DNA from: Cymodocea nodosa
Taxonomy: Eukaryota; Streptophyta; Magnoliopsida; Alismatales; Cymodoceaceae
Reading direction: 5' to 3'
Length of the DNA: 64,000 bases
Assembly: GCA_036874045.1 (NCBI GenBank)
Contig: CM072345.1
Location: forward strand, 1,637,501 to 1,701,500
The position numbers were made by a program, and so were the translations under genes. Positions 1-10,675 of the stretch are shown one piece after another; positions within the stretch are counted from its first letter, which is position 1, and each line of letters starts with the position of its first letter. The notes beneath the pieces were generated by a model that saw only the letters and a program-made list of their open reading frames with translations, was not told the DNA's origin and searched no databases.

Positions 1-848
1 AAGGGGAAGAGGGGCAAAGCGGGAAAAGACAGAGGGAGGGGACGAAAGCTTGCTCGAAAAGGTATGGGGGGGGCCGGAGGAAGGTTTAGGGGGATCGACG
101 GAATCCATCCATAAACCCTCCAACTAAGTCCGTTCCCTTTCGCCAGGGGAGGAATGCCGGCAAGATATGATACCCTTCCACTTGGGATTTGCCTCCAACC
201 ACCTAACCAATGGAACAAAGCAGACGAAGTAGGCTGAATGGAAAAAGGAAAGGGACAAGGGCGGTCGTCGCTTGGCGCGAAGGCTGCAGGTTCGGGGGTA
301 GGATACGGTACTAAAGGTCCTCGGACTTCCAGGCGGTTTTTCTTTTGGGGATGTGAACCCTTGGATCTCGCCAATACAGCCTCCTATAGTTTTCGTTACC
401 GAGATATCTTTTTTTTCCCAGGGATTGATTGGGTAATCAGCTCCCATGCTGCAAACATACCCTGCTTCGTGCTTTTCTTTCCTCGTGGGCAGGAAGCACA
501 CCAGCAGCGTGCGTTGCGTGATTCCACTGTGTTTTTTTGCACTTTACTGGGTGGACAGTTGACCAGAAGAGGAATTCGATTCGCCCGACCAGCAGGCGGG
601 CGGCATGCTTATCTTGTGTGACAACACTACAGAGCGAGTGGCTCTTCTAGTCGGGCAGCTATGTGACAACACTCCAGAAAAAGCGGCGCTTTTGTGTAAC
701 ATGCTATGGTCTCAACGCCCTTACGAGGTAGTGATTAGTTTCACGCTAAGCCCGACCCGCGCGCAGTTAGGAAGATTGGCCGCAATCAGAGCGGTACCAC
801 CCATCCTACCCTACCATCTATAGGCGGCCGTCCGTCCTACAGCCGCCC
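1..848. other. Mitochondrial-like DNA, no gene recognised
   Basis: This stretch is clearly richer in G and C than the bulk of the window and continues without a break into recognisable mitochondrial exons, so it is probably part of the same organelle-derived segment. Both strands hold open frames of roughly 125 codons (124-501 minus, 238-621 plus), but neither resembles a protein I know and they overlap each other. A short imperfect direct repeat built around TGTGACAACACT occurs near 618 and 662. On the minus strand the part next to 849 should be intron sequence following nad2 exon 3. I cannot assign the rest. Confidence 0.5.
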
Positions 849-1009
849 GAAAAGGAACTGCAGTGATCTTGAATAGGGATCCTACAGCAATAGATAGAAT
901 CCCCATCAAAATACCACTAGATCGAGCACCAGTGATTTCGTATCCGGTCAAAATCTTGGCTAATTGATCAAAGTGGGTAGCTCCAGTAGACCCATAGATC
1001 ATGGAACAA
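849..1009 (-). pseudogene. nad2: nad2 exon 3, mitochondrial copy in nuclear DNA
   Basis: The minus strand encodes a segment of NADH dehydrogenase subunit 2 (respiratory complex I, inner mitochondrial membrane), from CSMIYGSTGATHF through the stretch ending ITAVPF. The length, about 161 nt, fits exon 3 of the angiosperm gene, whose flanking exons are joined by splicing and whose upstream junction is normally trans-spliced. The exon is preceded on the same strand by an intron 3' end with a domain V hairpin, and sequence after VPF departs from the protein, as expected at a 5' splice site. At least one residue (Ser where the edited protein has Phe, in AVGSLF) fits an unedited C, as in organelle DNA. 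No other nad2 exon is present, so it cannot make protein here. Confidence 0.82.
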
Positions 1010-1098
1010 ATAGGGTGGGTAGGCCCAACCACCACAAAACGCGTATAGACGCGAACCCCCCTCGTTACCGTACGTGCGACTCTCACCGCATACGGCTC
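1010..1098 (-). other. nad2 group II intron 3' end (domains V and VI)
   Basis: On the minus strand, 1098 down to 1065 holds a 34-nt hairpin beginning GAGCCGTATGCGGTGAGAG and pairing back with CACGTACGG. This is the near-invariant catalytic domain V of plant organelle group II introns. The ~55 nt between it and exon 3 would hold domain VI with the branch-point A. In plant mitochondria this is the 3' half of the trans-spliced intron 2 of nad2. Its position immediately before the exon supports both calls. Confidence 0.78.
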
Positions 1099-1725
1099 GC
1101 ACAAAGACTCCGTCATCCATCCCGATCTATAGATTCCACCTCTCCTCTCCTTAAATATAGCTTGCGAGCCGAGTTCCTCTCCTCTCCAATCCTCGATCAA
1201 AGGTCGCCCGAGGGGAGATTCAAAACAGATACCACAAGCTAGCGCGCAACGGTAATAAAGTAATGGGGCCGTTGCGCATCCGTACTTTAGTATTTAGTAA
1301 GTATTTAGTAGGCTTTTAATCCAACGAGTTACAGCGATAGCCCAATTGAGTTAGCTATTAGGTGGAGGCAAGCACTTATTACTTAAATGAAAATCCTAAC
1401 GTTTTGAATTTAAGTAATAAGGGCCGCCAAGGCCGCCATTATTACTTGATTACCCTTTTGAATCTACCTTTCAAAGCATTCCCATCCCTTCCAATAAGCT
1501 TCAGTTCAGCCCCCAGCAAGCAACGGCGTTCTTGGCTATTAGAGTCTAATCAAAGGCCTCCTCTCGCCCTTTTTGCTCTCCTCATAATAACTTGCGCTGT
1601 AACTCGTTGGATGAAAGCCGTTGCTAATAGCGCGCCATTATTACTTGATTACCCTTCGTTTTTCATCCTTTTTCCCTGCACCACCCCTCTTTTCCCCCGG
1701 CAGCGCCCCGGAAAAAAGCACGGAC
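1099..1725 (+). other. Probable nad1 intron 2 interior, rearranged
   Basis: This segment lies between the domain V of the nad2 intron (opposite strand) and the domain V preceding nad1 exon 3, so at least its right part should be intron sequence of nad1. It contains imperfect repeats of a phrase around ATTATTACTTGATTACCC (about 1436-1455 and 1638-1655). A long open frame (1362 onward) runs through it into the nad1 exon, but its upstream part shows no protein family similarity and is probably intron read-through. nad1 exon 2, which should lie upstream, is not seen, so the segment is truncated or rearranged. Confidence 0.45.
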
Positions 1726-1780
1726 GAGCCACATGCAGGGAAACTTGCACGTGTGGTTCTGGCCGGAGACCCCGGTATAC
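1726..1780 (+). other. nad1 group II intron 2 domains V and VI
   Basis: Positions 1726-1759 form a 34-nt hairpin: GAGCCACATGCAGGGAAAC pairs with TTGCACGTGTGGTTC in the classical domain V layout with a GAAA-like loop. The next ~20 nt (GGCCGGAGACCCCGG, then TATAC) form a small domain VI stem with an unpaired A close to the exon. The exon starts immediately afterwards. Confidence 0.85.
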
Positions 1781-1973
1781 TGTACTAATATGTGTAGGTC
1801 CCTGTAATTCGAGTGAGATTGTCATGGCGCAAAAGCAGATATGGTTCGGTATTCCCTTGTTCCCCGTATTGGTTATGTTCCTTATTCCTTGTCTAGCAGA
1901 AACTAATCGAGCTCCGTCTGATCTCCCAGAAGCGGAAGCTGAATCAGTTGCAGGCTATAATGTAGAATATGCG
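1781..1973 (+). pseudogene. nad1: nad1 exon 3, mitochondrial copy in nuclear DNA
   Basis: The translation from VLICVGPCN through [16 protein letters not shown] to AGYNVEYA is NADH dehydrogenase subunit 1 (complex I, membrane arm). About 192 nt fits exon 3 of the plant mitochondrial gene, whose 3' junction is trans-spliced. Where the edited plant protein, as I remember it, has SCNF, FFISC and APFD, this DNA encodes PCNS, FLIPC and APSD; each difference is one C that editing would turn into U. The copy therefore came from organelle DNA and not from an edited cDNA. After GYNVEYA the reading frame runs on into intron sequence. No other nad1 exon is present. Confidence 0.85.
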
Positions 1974-2850
1974 CGGGATGCGATCCTGGAGAGTTCACTG
2001 TTGGCGGAAGCCAATGTCCCGGGGTCCCGGGGACTCATTCTGACTGAAACAAGGGGTGGGTCTTTACCAACTTCCAAATCCAAGACTCCAGAGAAGAAAA
2101 AAGAGGGGCATTCTTCATCCTTCATTCGAAAGTCATTCATGTCGGGTCGGAGGGAGGGGGGGTTGGGTAAAGCAAACTCCCTCCTTGGACGAGCACGGGG
2201 CTTAGTCAAGTAGAACCGGGTTGCGCTGCTTGATGCTCCGATCGAAAACAAATCCGTGGAGCCATGCCGGTACGACAGAATATGCGTCCAAAAGGCCCCC
2301 CGTCGAACCCCCACCGGGCCGCCGAACTTTGGAAAAGCAGCCCGCCCGCTGACAGGGAACAATATCGTGGCAACGTAGACCTAAGTGGGTTTATTGGATC
2401 TTGGGGAACCATCACAAGTACGGCCGACCCCTCTTTGAACGAGAATGCCGTGTCGTCTAGCGGAGCTTAGAAGAAGGTGGGTGACTCGGAGCCTCAAAGA
2501 AGGTGACTCGCGCAGACAGCTGACTCCTTTGGAAGAGAAAGGAATAGCCAAACCAACCCTGCTGGCTGGTCAATCTCAGTGATCTTATCGGCCGGCAAAC
2601 CGGAGACGGACGACCACGGTCCCGACCGTCACCAGCACCGTGACGTTTACTAATCAATGAACCCCCCGAAACTTTCTTTTCTGACTCAACCAAGCCTTTG
2701 TTGGTTGATATTGATTGAGTTGGAGGGCCCCCCACGGAATCATCCAACAACCCCCCTTCGGGAACAAAGCCTTTTGCCAAAGATTACCCGGTCTGCCGGG
2801 GGGCAAGGAGGAGTACGTAGGAATGCCGACCCCCCGTCCCCGTGTCTGAG
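1974..2850 (+). other. Probable 5' part of trans-spliced nad1 intron 3
   Basis: This directly follows nad1 exon 3 and has the same base composition as the flanking mitochondrial DNA. The frame continuing from the exon (to 2213) encodes an intronic peptide-like stretch beginning [17 protein letters not shown], with no membrane character. The rest has G/C runs and short hairpins but no protein I recognise. The assignment rests on position. Confidence 0.5.
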
Positions 2851-4256
2851 GTGAGCAGCAAGCGGGGGAGAGGAGGGGGCGCGGAGCTTCAGCAGGCTTT
2901 TAGTTGTAGCGCGCGGGAGCGCCTTCCCTCACTTTGGAAAGATTTTTCAGTCTTTTGGGTCGAGAGAGTACGAAACATCGGTGTAAAAGATGGAGTGGGA
3001 TCAGTGAGGTTGTTATAGTGACAGCCTGGCCTAAAGTGCGCGGCTTACGAAAGACCCCCTCCAATTGATCAAGGGCTTTCCCTTTCGTTGGAGTGGAAAG
3101 CCTGAGAGATCCCATTGCAGCAATGGGATCAAGGATCAGAATCATCCCCCGAAGAAGAAAAAGAAAGGATATTGGCTGGATTGAAGGAGATTCTTCAACA
3201 GGAAAAAGCCATCGATGAGGGAAGGTATGATGAATCTCTTTTTCCTCTATACTCGGTTCAGTCAACGGAAGGGCTTTCAATTTGAATCAACAAGCTTTGA
3301 TTTTCTTAAAGTAAGAGTGAGTTTCTTGTTTCAGGAAGGGGGCCGGACAGAGATTCCCTTTTTTCTTTTTCCTTTTAGTCAAAACTCTCTGTAAAGGATG
3401 AGTTGATCTCCTCCTGAAGCTGATCGTAAGCCTTTGAACTTGAACTTGTAGGGGAATGTGAGCCAACCTCTGGGGCAGGATCGGATCCCATATGGTTCTT
3501 GTAATAGGCAAAAAGCCTTTCATGCTCGCGCTTAATGAATGGACGGCGATCTTATCTTCTTCCAGAGAAAGGGTGCATATCCAAGAATCAATCAAACTAT
3601 TGCGAATCCTTCTACTATTGCCTGTGCCTGCCAGTGCCAGCATCTTGCATTTTTCTAGGTTTTGTACTGTCTATAAAGCTATTTCAAATACGATGTCATA
3701 TGCCCGCCTCTCTCCTTCAATGAAAGTCACTAAAGGGATCAAACTCTCATTCAAGGCAAGCATCCCCCCGATATGGAGATCTTGCATCCGGACCCCGCTG
3801 ATAGTAAAGGGAGTTGACTTCTGATATTGAAAGATTAGATTCTCTATTTTAGTTCCATATAGCCTCCCACCCTTAAGAAGGTCTTTCATCTCCTCTTCCC
3901 ACTCTACTTATTCGCCATTGCCCTTTTTCCCTCTCTCCTGATATTGATATGAGAACTGACGGGAATAGAGAAAAAGAGATAAGAGATGAGAGAACAGAAG
4001 ACATCAATAATGTGGTATAGAGAGCAAATCAAGCGGGGGGCGAGGATGGGATAGTTGTTACTATAAGGAGTCGGAGACCCGCTTTTATAGACTAGCTGGC
4101 ATAAGACCAATTGTGCAGGGGAAAGACAGATGTCGAGGGGGCAAAGCCTGCTCGACCGATAGGGAGAGGGGGTAAAGCCTGGTCCTTTGGGGGAGCTTTT
4201 TTCCCCGCCCTAATATGAGTAGGCATTTTTTTCCCCGCCCAAATATTGGGGGCATT
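2851..4256. other. Mitochondrial-like intergenic DNA, no gene recognised
   Basis: Base composition resembles the preceding mitochondrial segment. Several frames of 60-126 codons are open on both strands (for example 2900-3280 minus and 3287-3643 minus), but they overlap in conflicting frames and show no domain I recognise. Around 4195-4255 a phrase near TTTTTTCCCCGCCC is repeated twice at ~33 bp spacing. It may be plant mitochondrial spacer; I cannot place it. Confidence 0.35.
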
Positions 4257-5990
4257 TTACTTGTACAAAACCCGGGGTGGGAAAGGTACAAACAAGTCAG
4301 AAGTGCGCCCGTCCCCCACGATATGCTTGATGCACCCAGCAGCAACTTCACGAACAGCAAAGACGTGTCTCCAAACAGTAAACCCGGCGCGGGGGGGAGT
4401 CAGAGTCCAAATGCATCTTCTAACTTGGTATTTGCCTTGCACCCATTTAACCCATAAGGATTCGTTCTTACTTGCCACCGGATCTAAGCATCCCAGCATT
4501 GTTCCAATCAGCAATCCTACAAAAACCCAACCCCCGACCAGCCTCCTATGTGTACGTGGGCGACAACAATCCTTCCAGCTCACTGCAGCCATCTTCTTCT
4601 CAAGCGAAGGCCCACCCACACGCTGATAAAAACACGTCTTTGAGAAGCCTCTCCATATAGGATCGTTCGCCGAGGGAGGAAGAATGCTGCAGTCCAGTGG
4701 GTTTGTAGGGAAAACAGAACAGACTTGATGAGCTCAATCCGCCGAAAGAAGGTAAGCTTTCCAGGCCTCCAACCCCCAACAAGCAACGGTGATAAAGTAA
4801 TAATGGCGCGCTAGCGCTCAAGTCGTATAGCGTTAGAACGCGCAGGAGTTTGATTGCTCCTCCTGACCTTGTCAATGAGCGGGCTACACATCTAATAGGT
4901 AAGTTTGCCCGGGAAGCCCAAGATACAAAAAACTGGGAGCACGCCTTCTTTCATGTCTAACATATCACATATGTGGATTTAGAAGGCCCACCAAAGAAAA
5001 TCGAGCTCTTCCTCCGCCGGTGGATGAATTTGTCGAGTACCTTACGCGCAGCCCAAGCGTTATCCACGGTCGCTTTGAGGAACAACATTAGGTCGTCAGC
5101 AAAGGCAATATGCGACACAGGGACCCCTGCACCAATATCCATAGCAATCAACATTCCCCGCTGCTCCGCCTTCCCGGCCGAGAGTGCCTCCATGACAATA
5201 GCAAACAGGTACGGCGCGATGGGATCACCTAGCCTAATCCCGTTAGAGGCTGAGAAGGGCTCCGAACTCGGACAGAGAAAGAAGGTGTACTTACACATGG
5301 AGCACCACTGAGGAGCAAATCCCATGCACTTCATCACGCGCAAAAGGAACCTCCTATCCACCATGTTATATGCCTTCCGAAGGTCCACCTTAATACACAT
5401 TCTCTGCTGCTCCCACGTTCTAGATGCAGGTTGTGGCATGCATAATTCGTGAGCTCGGAGGATGCTCTCCGTGATCTTCCTCCCTTTTCAAAAGGCGAAC
5501 TGGTTCGGACTTATCACTTTAGGGATAAGGCCTTGAAGACGGACTGTAAGCAACTTAGATATCACTTTATACAGAAAGTTGCACAAAGAAATGGGGCGAA
5601 AATCCTCAACTGCATCAGCACCTGCATGCTTAGGGATGAAAGTGATGAAAGCATGATTGACCAAGGAGTTTACCCGAACTAAGGAAGCTCTTGACCGCCT
5701 TGAATACATCCTCCCCAATCATAGTCCACGCCTTCTTGAAGAAGCGTGCATGAAATCCATCCGGTCCAGGCGCTTTGTCTGGGTTCGCCTCCTCGATGAT
5801 CTTGTCCACCTCTTCCTTGGGGATTTATTTAGACATAATAACTTTTTGTCTTCGGAAGAGACCAATAAGGGAAGGGGATGTCTTTAAGGCAACCTCTAGG
5901 TCAGTTCTTCTTAAAGAAGTCAACAAATCAATCTCGGAAACACAAATCTCTTCACAATTCTCAAGGGAAGTCCCCTCTCGATTGATCCGA
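4257..5990 (-). pseudogene. Decayed LINE (non-LTR retrotransposon) reverse transcriptase
   Basis: Read on the minus strand this is the RT and C-terminal part of a plant L1-type LINE ORF2. In order: a segment with NPDKAPGPDGFHARFF (about 5730-5800); FRPISLCNFLYKVISKLL (about 5560-5620); KVDLRKAYNMVDRRFL, matching the first catalytic Asp motif (about 5345-5400); LGDPIAPYLFAIVMEALS (about 5185-5240); and FADDLMLFL, the catalytic FADD box (about 5080-5110). Further left come RIELIKSVLFSLQTHW (about 4700-4745) and LWVKWVQGKY with GDGRTS (about 4290-4450), typical of the region after RT. The central part stays in one frame across a TGA at about 5488; other parts are frameshifted. No endonuclease domain or poly-A tail is visible. 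At about 5990-6020 it abuts an Athila-type protease sequence. Confidence 0.85.
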
Positions 5991-6004
5991 TGTATAGCGA
6001 AATT

Positions 6005-7180
6005 CCTACCCGATTATAAGCTAATTGAATAACCGTAGTAGTAGGAGTTAAGCCTTCTAATCCTAAGGATGCAAATATATCACTTGGCATAACATTTATA
6101 CCTACACCTAAGTTTATTAAGGTTCTTTCTAGAATGGTATTTCCTATGGTGCATGATATAACAGGGATTCCAGGATCAGATAACTTTTTAGGAATTTGTG
6201 GCAGAAATAGGGAACTACTTTGCTCAGCTAAAAAGAGATTTCTAAGAACTTTTCACTCTCTTTTCTTAGTACACCAATCCTTTAGAAATTTATCACAAGG
6301 TGGCATTTTCTACAATAGATCTAATAGAGGAATGTTAACTTGTACTTTTTCAAAAATTTCTCTAATTTTTTCTTGTTTTTCAAGTATTGTTTGTTGTAAT
6401 CTTTCAGGATAGGGTGCTAAAGATTGTGATTTAAAATATTCTTTTTCTTTCATTTGATTTGTTTGATCATTTTTAGCCTTATTAGTAGATTCAGATTATT
6501 CTTCAGTGATTTCTAGATTTTCAGCTATTACATTTTCATTATCATTTTGATTTTTACTCTTATCCACCTTCATATTATTTTCATTTTGTGTTCTTGATGG
6601 TATATCAGTTCTAGATCTTAATGTTACACATACATCTTCTAGATTTTCATTACTCTCATGATGTTTTTCTATATCATTTTCGTGATTATGATCTTCAATT
6701 GTTTTTAGTTTTAAAGTGCATTCTTTAAATTCTCTTGCATTAGTACTTTCTTTTGGCTGTATATCTTACAAATTATGCAGATCTATAACATTATATTTTC
6801 CATTGTCTTGTTGCATAACTTGTATTTTCATCCAATGCTTTTAGTTTTCTTTCCAGATCATCTAATCTCATTACATTCAATTTTTGATCAATTTTCATTA
6901 TGGTTTTTTCAGTTTCATAAATTATAGCCAATTTAGGTTCTGAATATGCTTCCTTATAGTTTAATTGGTTGACTTCCTGTTGCTGACACATAAAGTATTC
7001 TAGTTTGTCTAGGTTTTGCTCTATACTACGCTCTAGTCTATCATACCTATCCCAAACTTCAGTGTCTCTCAACATCTTACACATTCTATACTAACCATCA
7101 GTTGGGTAAACTATAGGATTCCCATACTCGGCTCTATTATATTTAAGATAATTCATTTGTTGTTCATGGGATCTAGCCAT
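6005..7180 (-). pseudogene. Left copy: 5' part of Athila-like protease-pol ORF, truncated
   Basis: On the minus strand this continues the zinc-knuckle ORF beyond a TAG stop. The first ~100 codons (7180 to 6791) start MARSHEQQMNY and include MLRDTEVWDRYDRLERSIEQ, a charged, coiled-coil-like linker. A low-complexity Asn/Glu-rich stretch (about 6450-6760) follows, and the part up to 6020 matches the start of the retropepsin domain (MPSDIFASLGL). It breaks off inside the protease at the LINE junction, so RT, RNase H and integrase are absent. It is homologous to 28746-29900 of copy B and shares with it a TGA in KKRE-stop-K (near 6256). Frameshifts and stops make it a pseudogene. Confidence 0.8.
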
Positions 7181-7285
7181 CTACAAACGTCTTAGTTTCA
7201 AACAATCAGAAATGTCGTGTCCTTTAGAATTGCAGAATTCACATATGCTAACTACAGGTTTCAGAAATCTTTGAGCATATGCCAT
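7181..7285 (-). CDS. 34-aa zinc-knuckle mini-ORF, stop TAG directly before pol
   Basis: The first ATG after the primer-binding site opens a 34-codon frame containing CEFCNSKGHDISDC, an exact CX2CX4HX4C zinc knuckle as found in retroviral and retrotransposon nucleocapsid proteins, where it binds RNA. The frame closes with TAG, overlapping ATG two bases on (TAGATG), and the same frame then continues as the protease-pol polyprotein. The leader between PBS and ATG is only about 75 nt. Copy B has the same arrangement and the same TAG. Either the stop is bypassed (readthrough or reinitiation) or it is an old shared mutation. In ordinary Athila elements the knuckle closes Gag; here it leads pol. Confidence 0.6.
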   Translation of the reverse strand: MAYAQRFLKPVVSICEFCNSKGHDISDCLKLRRL

Positions 7286-7360
7286 ATTCTCAATTATAGA
7301 AGAAAACACACAACACTCTGACTATTAAAACGTAACAGCTCTAACAGTTGCTTATATGAA

Positions 7361-7380
7361 TTCCCCAATAACGGCGCAAG
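7361..7380 (-). other. Primer-binding site, tRNA-Asp-like
   Basis: Seven bases beyond the LTR end, the minus strand reads TTGCGCCGTTATTGGGGAA, close to the TGGCGCCGTTGCCGGGGA site used by Athila/Tat elements (tRNA-Asp primer, from family knowledge). Confidence 0.7.
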
Positions 7381-7386
7381 AAAACT

Positions 7387-9414
7387 TGATTGGTTACCCA
7401 GCAACGTGCTAGAAAAACTTGGATTTGTTAACTTCTGTTTTTACTTAGTTAATTTATCTTTATGCCTATATCACTGAATTCCTTTTTAGAAGTAAACAAG
7501 CAACCTTTCACATAAATTAAATATTAATTCCAATTTGTATTTTAACTACAAGTGCATAGTGTCTATTGCATTAGTGTGCAAGTACAGGTCAATCCCACAG
7601 GGAATTGCTTAAGAATTGCGAACTGTTCTATTTTTAACAATCAAATTTATATATTCAATAAGATCTCCGTTGAGTTATAGTTAACTCAATAGACTAAGTT
7701 CGTTGAATTATGGCTAACTCAGCAGACTAACCTCATGGACTTAAGTTAACTCCACGAGTCTGTCTTTCCTATTTAATACTGCTATTTACAGAGGAATTCG
7801 GCCAACCATTAGGCAGTTCCATAGATTGTAAATAACATCAATTAAGCTCTTTAATGTTAGTAAACACTGGATTTATCATTAGGCAATACTAACATTCAGA
7901 TAATTGAAACAGTAACCATTAAAATCTTTAAGTCTATTGAACGAACCAATTTCAGTAAATTGTAAAACTAAAACAAACATAAAACATTCACAACACTAAC
8001 AAAGATAACATTAACCACGATACAAAACAAATAATACAATACCCAAATACAAAATACAAACACAGATAAGTTGTTTTTGGTATTTTTGTTTTGATATGAG
8101 CATGAAAATGAGCGAAAGGTGAAATGTAAAGTAATCTCAGTCGACAGTAAATACTTCTGTCATTACATGCGACGCGATTACACCACTAAAAATTAAACCA
8201 CTTACAATTCTATCTCCTCTCCTTATAGAATCGCGAGTCCAGAATTGCAAGATGATCTCCTCTTCAGCATATTGGCATCAACTCGAAACCAAGGCTAGAA
8301 GCTTTACGATCTCCTAAGATATGAGTCGGTGCTTGGTGAAAATGGCTTCCTTTCCCGCGACACGATCACTCCTCATAGTGGTTGTCAAGCATTATGTTTG
8401 GCTCGAAATCGACCTGACATTAGGAAAGTATCCTCACAGACCTTCGATGGTTGGTGATTATGGTGGTGGTAGTGATGGTTGGTGTAGTACTTCAGAGAAT
8501 TGCCGACGCTGCCTGCAGAAAGCTCGATGATCCTCCTCTACACACACTGGCCACACCCATCAACCACACACTTACTTCTTTTTTCTTCTTTTCTTTTATA
8601 TTTCTTCAGTGGTAATTGCTTTTGCTTGAATGATCGGTTGGATTTCCTTCATTCATATCAACGACGATGATTTCTTCTCCCTTCGATGAGTGAATTCCTG
8701 CGTGATACATGCGATTGTGGTTTTTTTCTTCTAACTGTTCTGTTCCTGCAATCGCTACAATGGCATATTAGAAAATAAATGGTCCAACAGACTTGCTTCG
8801 TTGATTTAACTATGAAACACGTGCATAAATTTAACTATTCGATGCTTAGGTGCATTTCGGATCCTTACAAACTTAACATTCGATGCCCAGATGCATTTCG
8901 AATAGTTACAGATAACTCACCGATATATAACTTAAGTCAATCTTCCAGATCACGACACGTATCATCAGCAGTTTTATAATAAAAGGAGATTTCGGAGAGT
9001 TACACATATAACTATCCGTTGCCTAGTTGCAATTTCGAATAGTTAGAGATAACTCACCGAAAGTCCACTTAAGTCATGCATTATGGTTTCAACACATGTA
9101 CTTCAGGAAATAATAAAATATTCTTTTAAAACATAATTGTTCGGTAATTTAAACATAACTCTTCGGTACATTAAGCATAACTATCCGAAATAACAAAAAA
9201 TTCGGATACTTAAGAATTTCACAGCTTGTAATTTATCGACAGTTCAGAAATGCACTAAATTAACATTAATTCCCCGAAATTAAGCAGATTCTTTCATTAA
9301 AGGATATAATAGTGCAATTGTAACATAATGGCTTAATTCTCATATGATAAGCTAAATATTATGTAATTAACCATCATATAACTGTTAATATTATGCACTT
9401 TTTCATTCTAAACA
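7387..9414 (-). repeat. Family F LTR, left copy (2,028 bp)
   Basis: The LTR begins on the minus strand with TGTTTAGAATGAAAAAGTGC at 9414 and ends CCAATCA at 7387, giving TG...CA termini. A polypurine tract lies outside the start (9415-9429) and a PBS outside the end (7361-7380), so element sequence flanks it on both sides. It aligns along its length with the other LTRs at 19516-21479, 26456-28524, 50264-52467 and 60233-62260. It holds many copies of GGATAGTTA/TAACTATCC near the U3 end and GTTGAGTTA/TAACTCAAC words near 7665-7760. Small frames inside it are not conserved genes. Confidence 0.9.
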
Positions 9415-10675
9415 CTCCCCCCATACCTAAATTCTTCCTTTTTCTTCTGTTCAGCATAAGAACTTGTATTATTATATAGATATTCTGTATGTTTCAGTAA
9501 TCTGTTTTAACATTGTTTTCTCCTCTTCAACCTGCAAATATACTTAGAATATATGCAAATTACATACAAAGTATATCATCATCACATAGGTGTTAATTAT
9601 ATTATCGTTTCTTCTTCTTTTCATCATCTGTCATCCTGAATTTTCCAATAAGATTTCTAGAAGAAATTTCAACAACATACGAATCAAAGTACAATCCAAT
9701 TCAATATGATTAAGACAAGTAGAATAAAGAATTGTATCTCCATTAAACAACTTCAAAGGTCAATTCTTAGATTCATATTTCAGCAATTCTAGATAACAGA
9801 AAATATACTTGATTCAAAAGATATCTGTATTTCACAAAACACTTGTATCTTTTCAAAATAGTATATGTATTTTTGTACTTTAAAAGTTAATTTGACAAGC
9901 TTGAATCATACAAGAGCTTTCTAATGTACCCATGTAATGAGCTTTTAGTCAACAATCCCAGATTTGATCAGGATCTTAGGTTGCCAGATTTCAAGAGTCC
10001 TTTTTCAAGTCAACAATCCTTACATACATATCTGCTCAAGTACAAAAGGCTCGTGATCAAACAAGTCAATAAACTCTCAAAGTTTTTTTTTTCTCTTTTT
10101 TTTTTTTTTTGACAAGCATTAATCACATATTGTATATGTACATATTTCATTAATACAAATGCAATAAAACACCAATCTCATATAATCCTGCTTCTATTAT
10201 TTACTGAAAATATGAATCCATATCAATAAGCTCATACTTTTTCTGTAGTTTAATAAGATCTACACATAAATCATTCTACAAGTTTAATCGGTCAAATTAA
10301 ATATATCTTTAATCATATGTGTTTCATTTAATCTAGAATTCACATCTCAACTCTTTCAAGACTTCAGATAATTTACTGATTTTTCATTAAGCACTCTGAT
10401 TTCATTTTAAAATTGTGAAACTGTTAAACTCATGAAATTCAAAAAAAAACATAAGATACTATATCTAGATTTGCATAAATAGTAAATTCTATAGCATCTT
10501 ATATAGCCTTCTAAATATAACATTCAAGTAGTTATAGTTTATAAAAATTTTATAGTCTCAATTATCGGATAGTTACGGCAAGTTCATAAAAAAATTTCAA
10601 TTTCCACAAACTTTTCAATACCATTTTAATTCCTTTAATTAACAAACTTACATGGCTATTACTTTAATTAATATG
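9415..10675 (-). other. Family F 3' tail with terminal polypurine tract, left copy
   Basis: On the minus strand, TAGGTATGGGGGGAG (9415-9429) directly precedes the LTR and is the polypurine tract that would prime plus-strand DNA synthesis. The remaining ~1.25 kb is non-coding, AT-rich, and collinear with 52481-53770 of copy C and 18178-19505 of copy A. Similarity stops at about 10675, exactly where those copies carry a second, internal polypurine tract. A T-rich run sits at 10082-10111. Confidence 0.75.

Noticed and set aside
124..621. Overlapping frames of ~125 codons on both strands near the left end.
   Set aside because: They contradict each other, show no family resemblance, and GC-rich DNA gives such frames by chance.
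1362..2213. A 283-codon frame over the nad1 exon as a protein gene of its own.
   Set aside because: Only the part at 1781-1973 is protein-like; the flanks are group II intron sequence with a domain V hairpin inside the frame.
7181..7285. Calling the shared TAG a proven readthrough signal.
   Set aside because: Only two copies show it, they share another stop downstream, and the bases after TAG are not those of the known strong plant readthrough context.
8321..8979. Small plus-strand frames inside the LTR at 7387-9414 and matching ones at 51234-51554.
   Set aside because: They run antisense to the LTR, are broken or shifted in other copies (60.9-61.3 kb, 27.2-27.6 kb), and have no domain.
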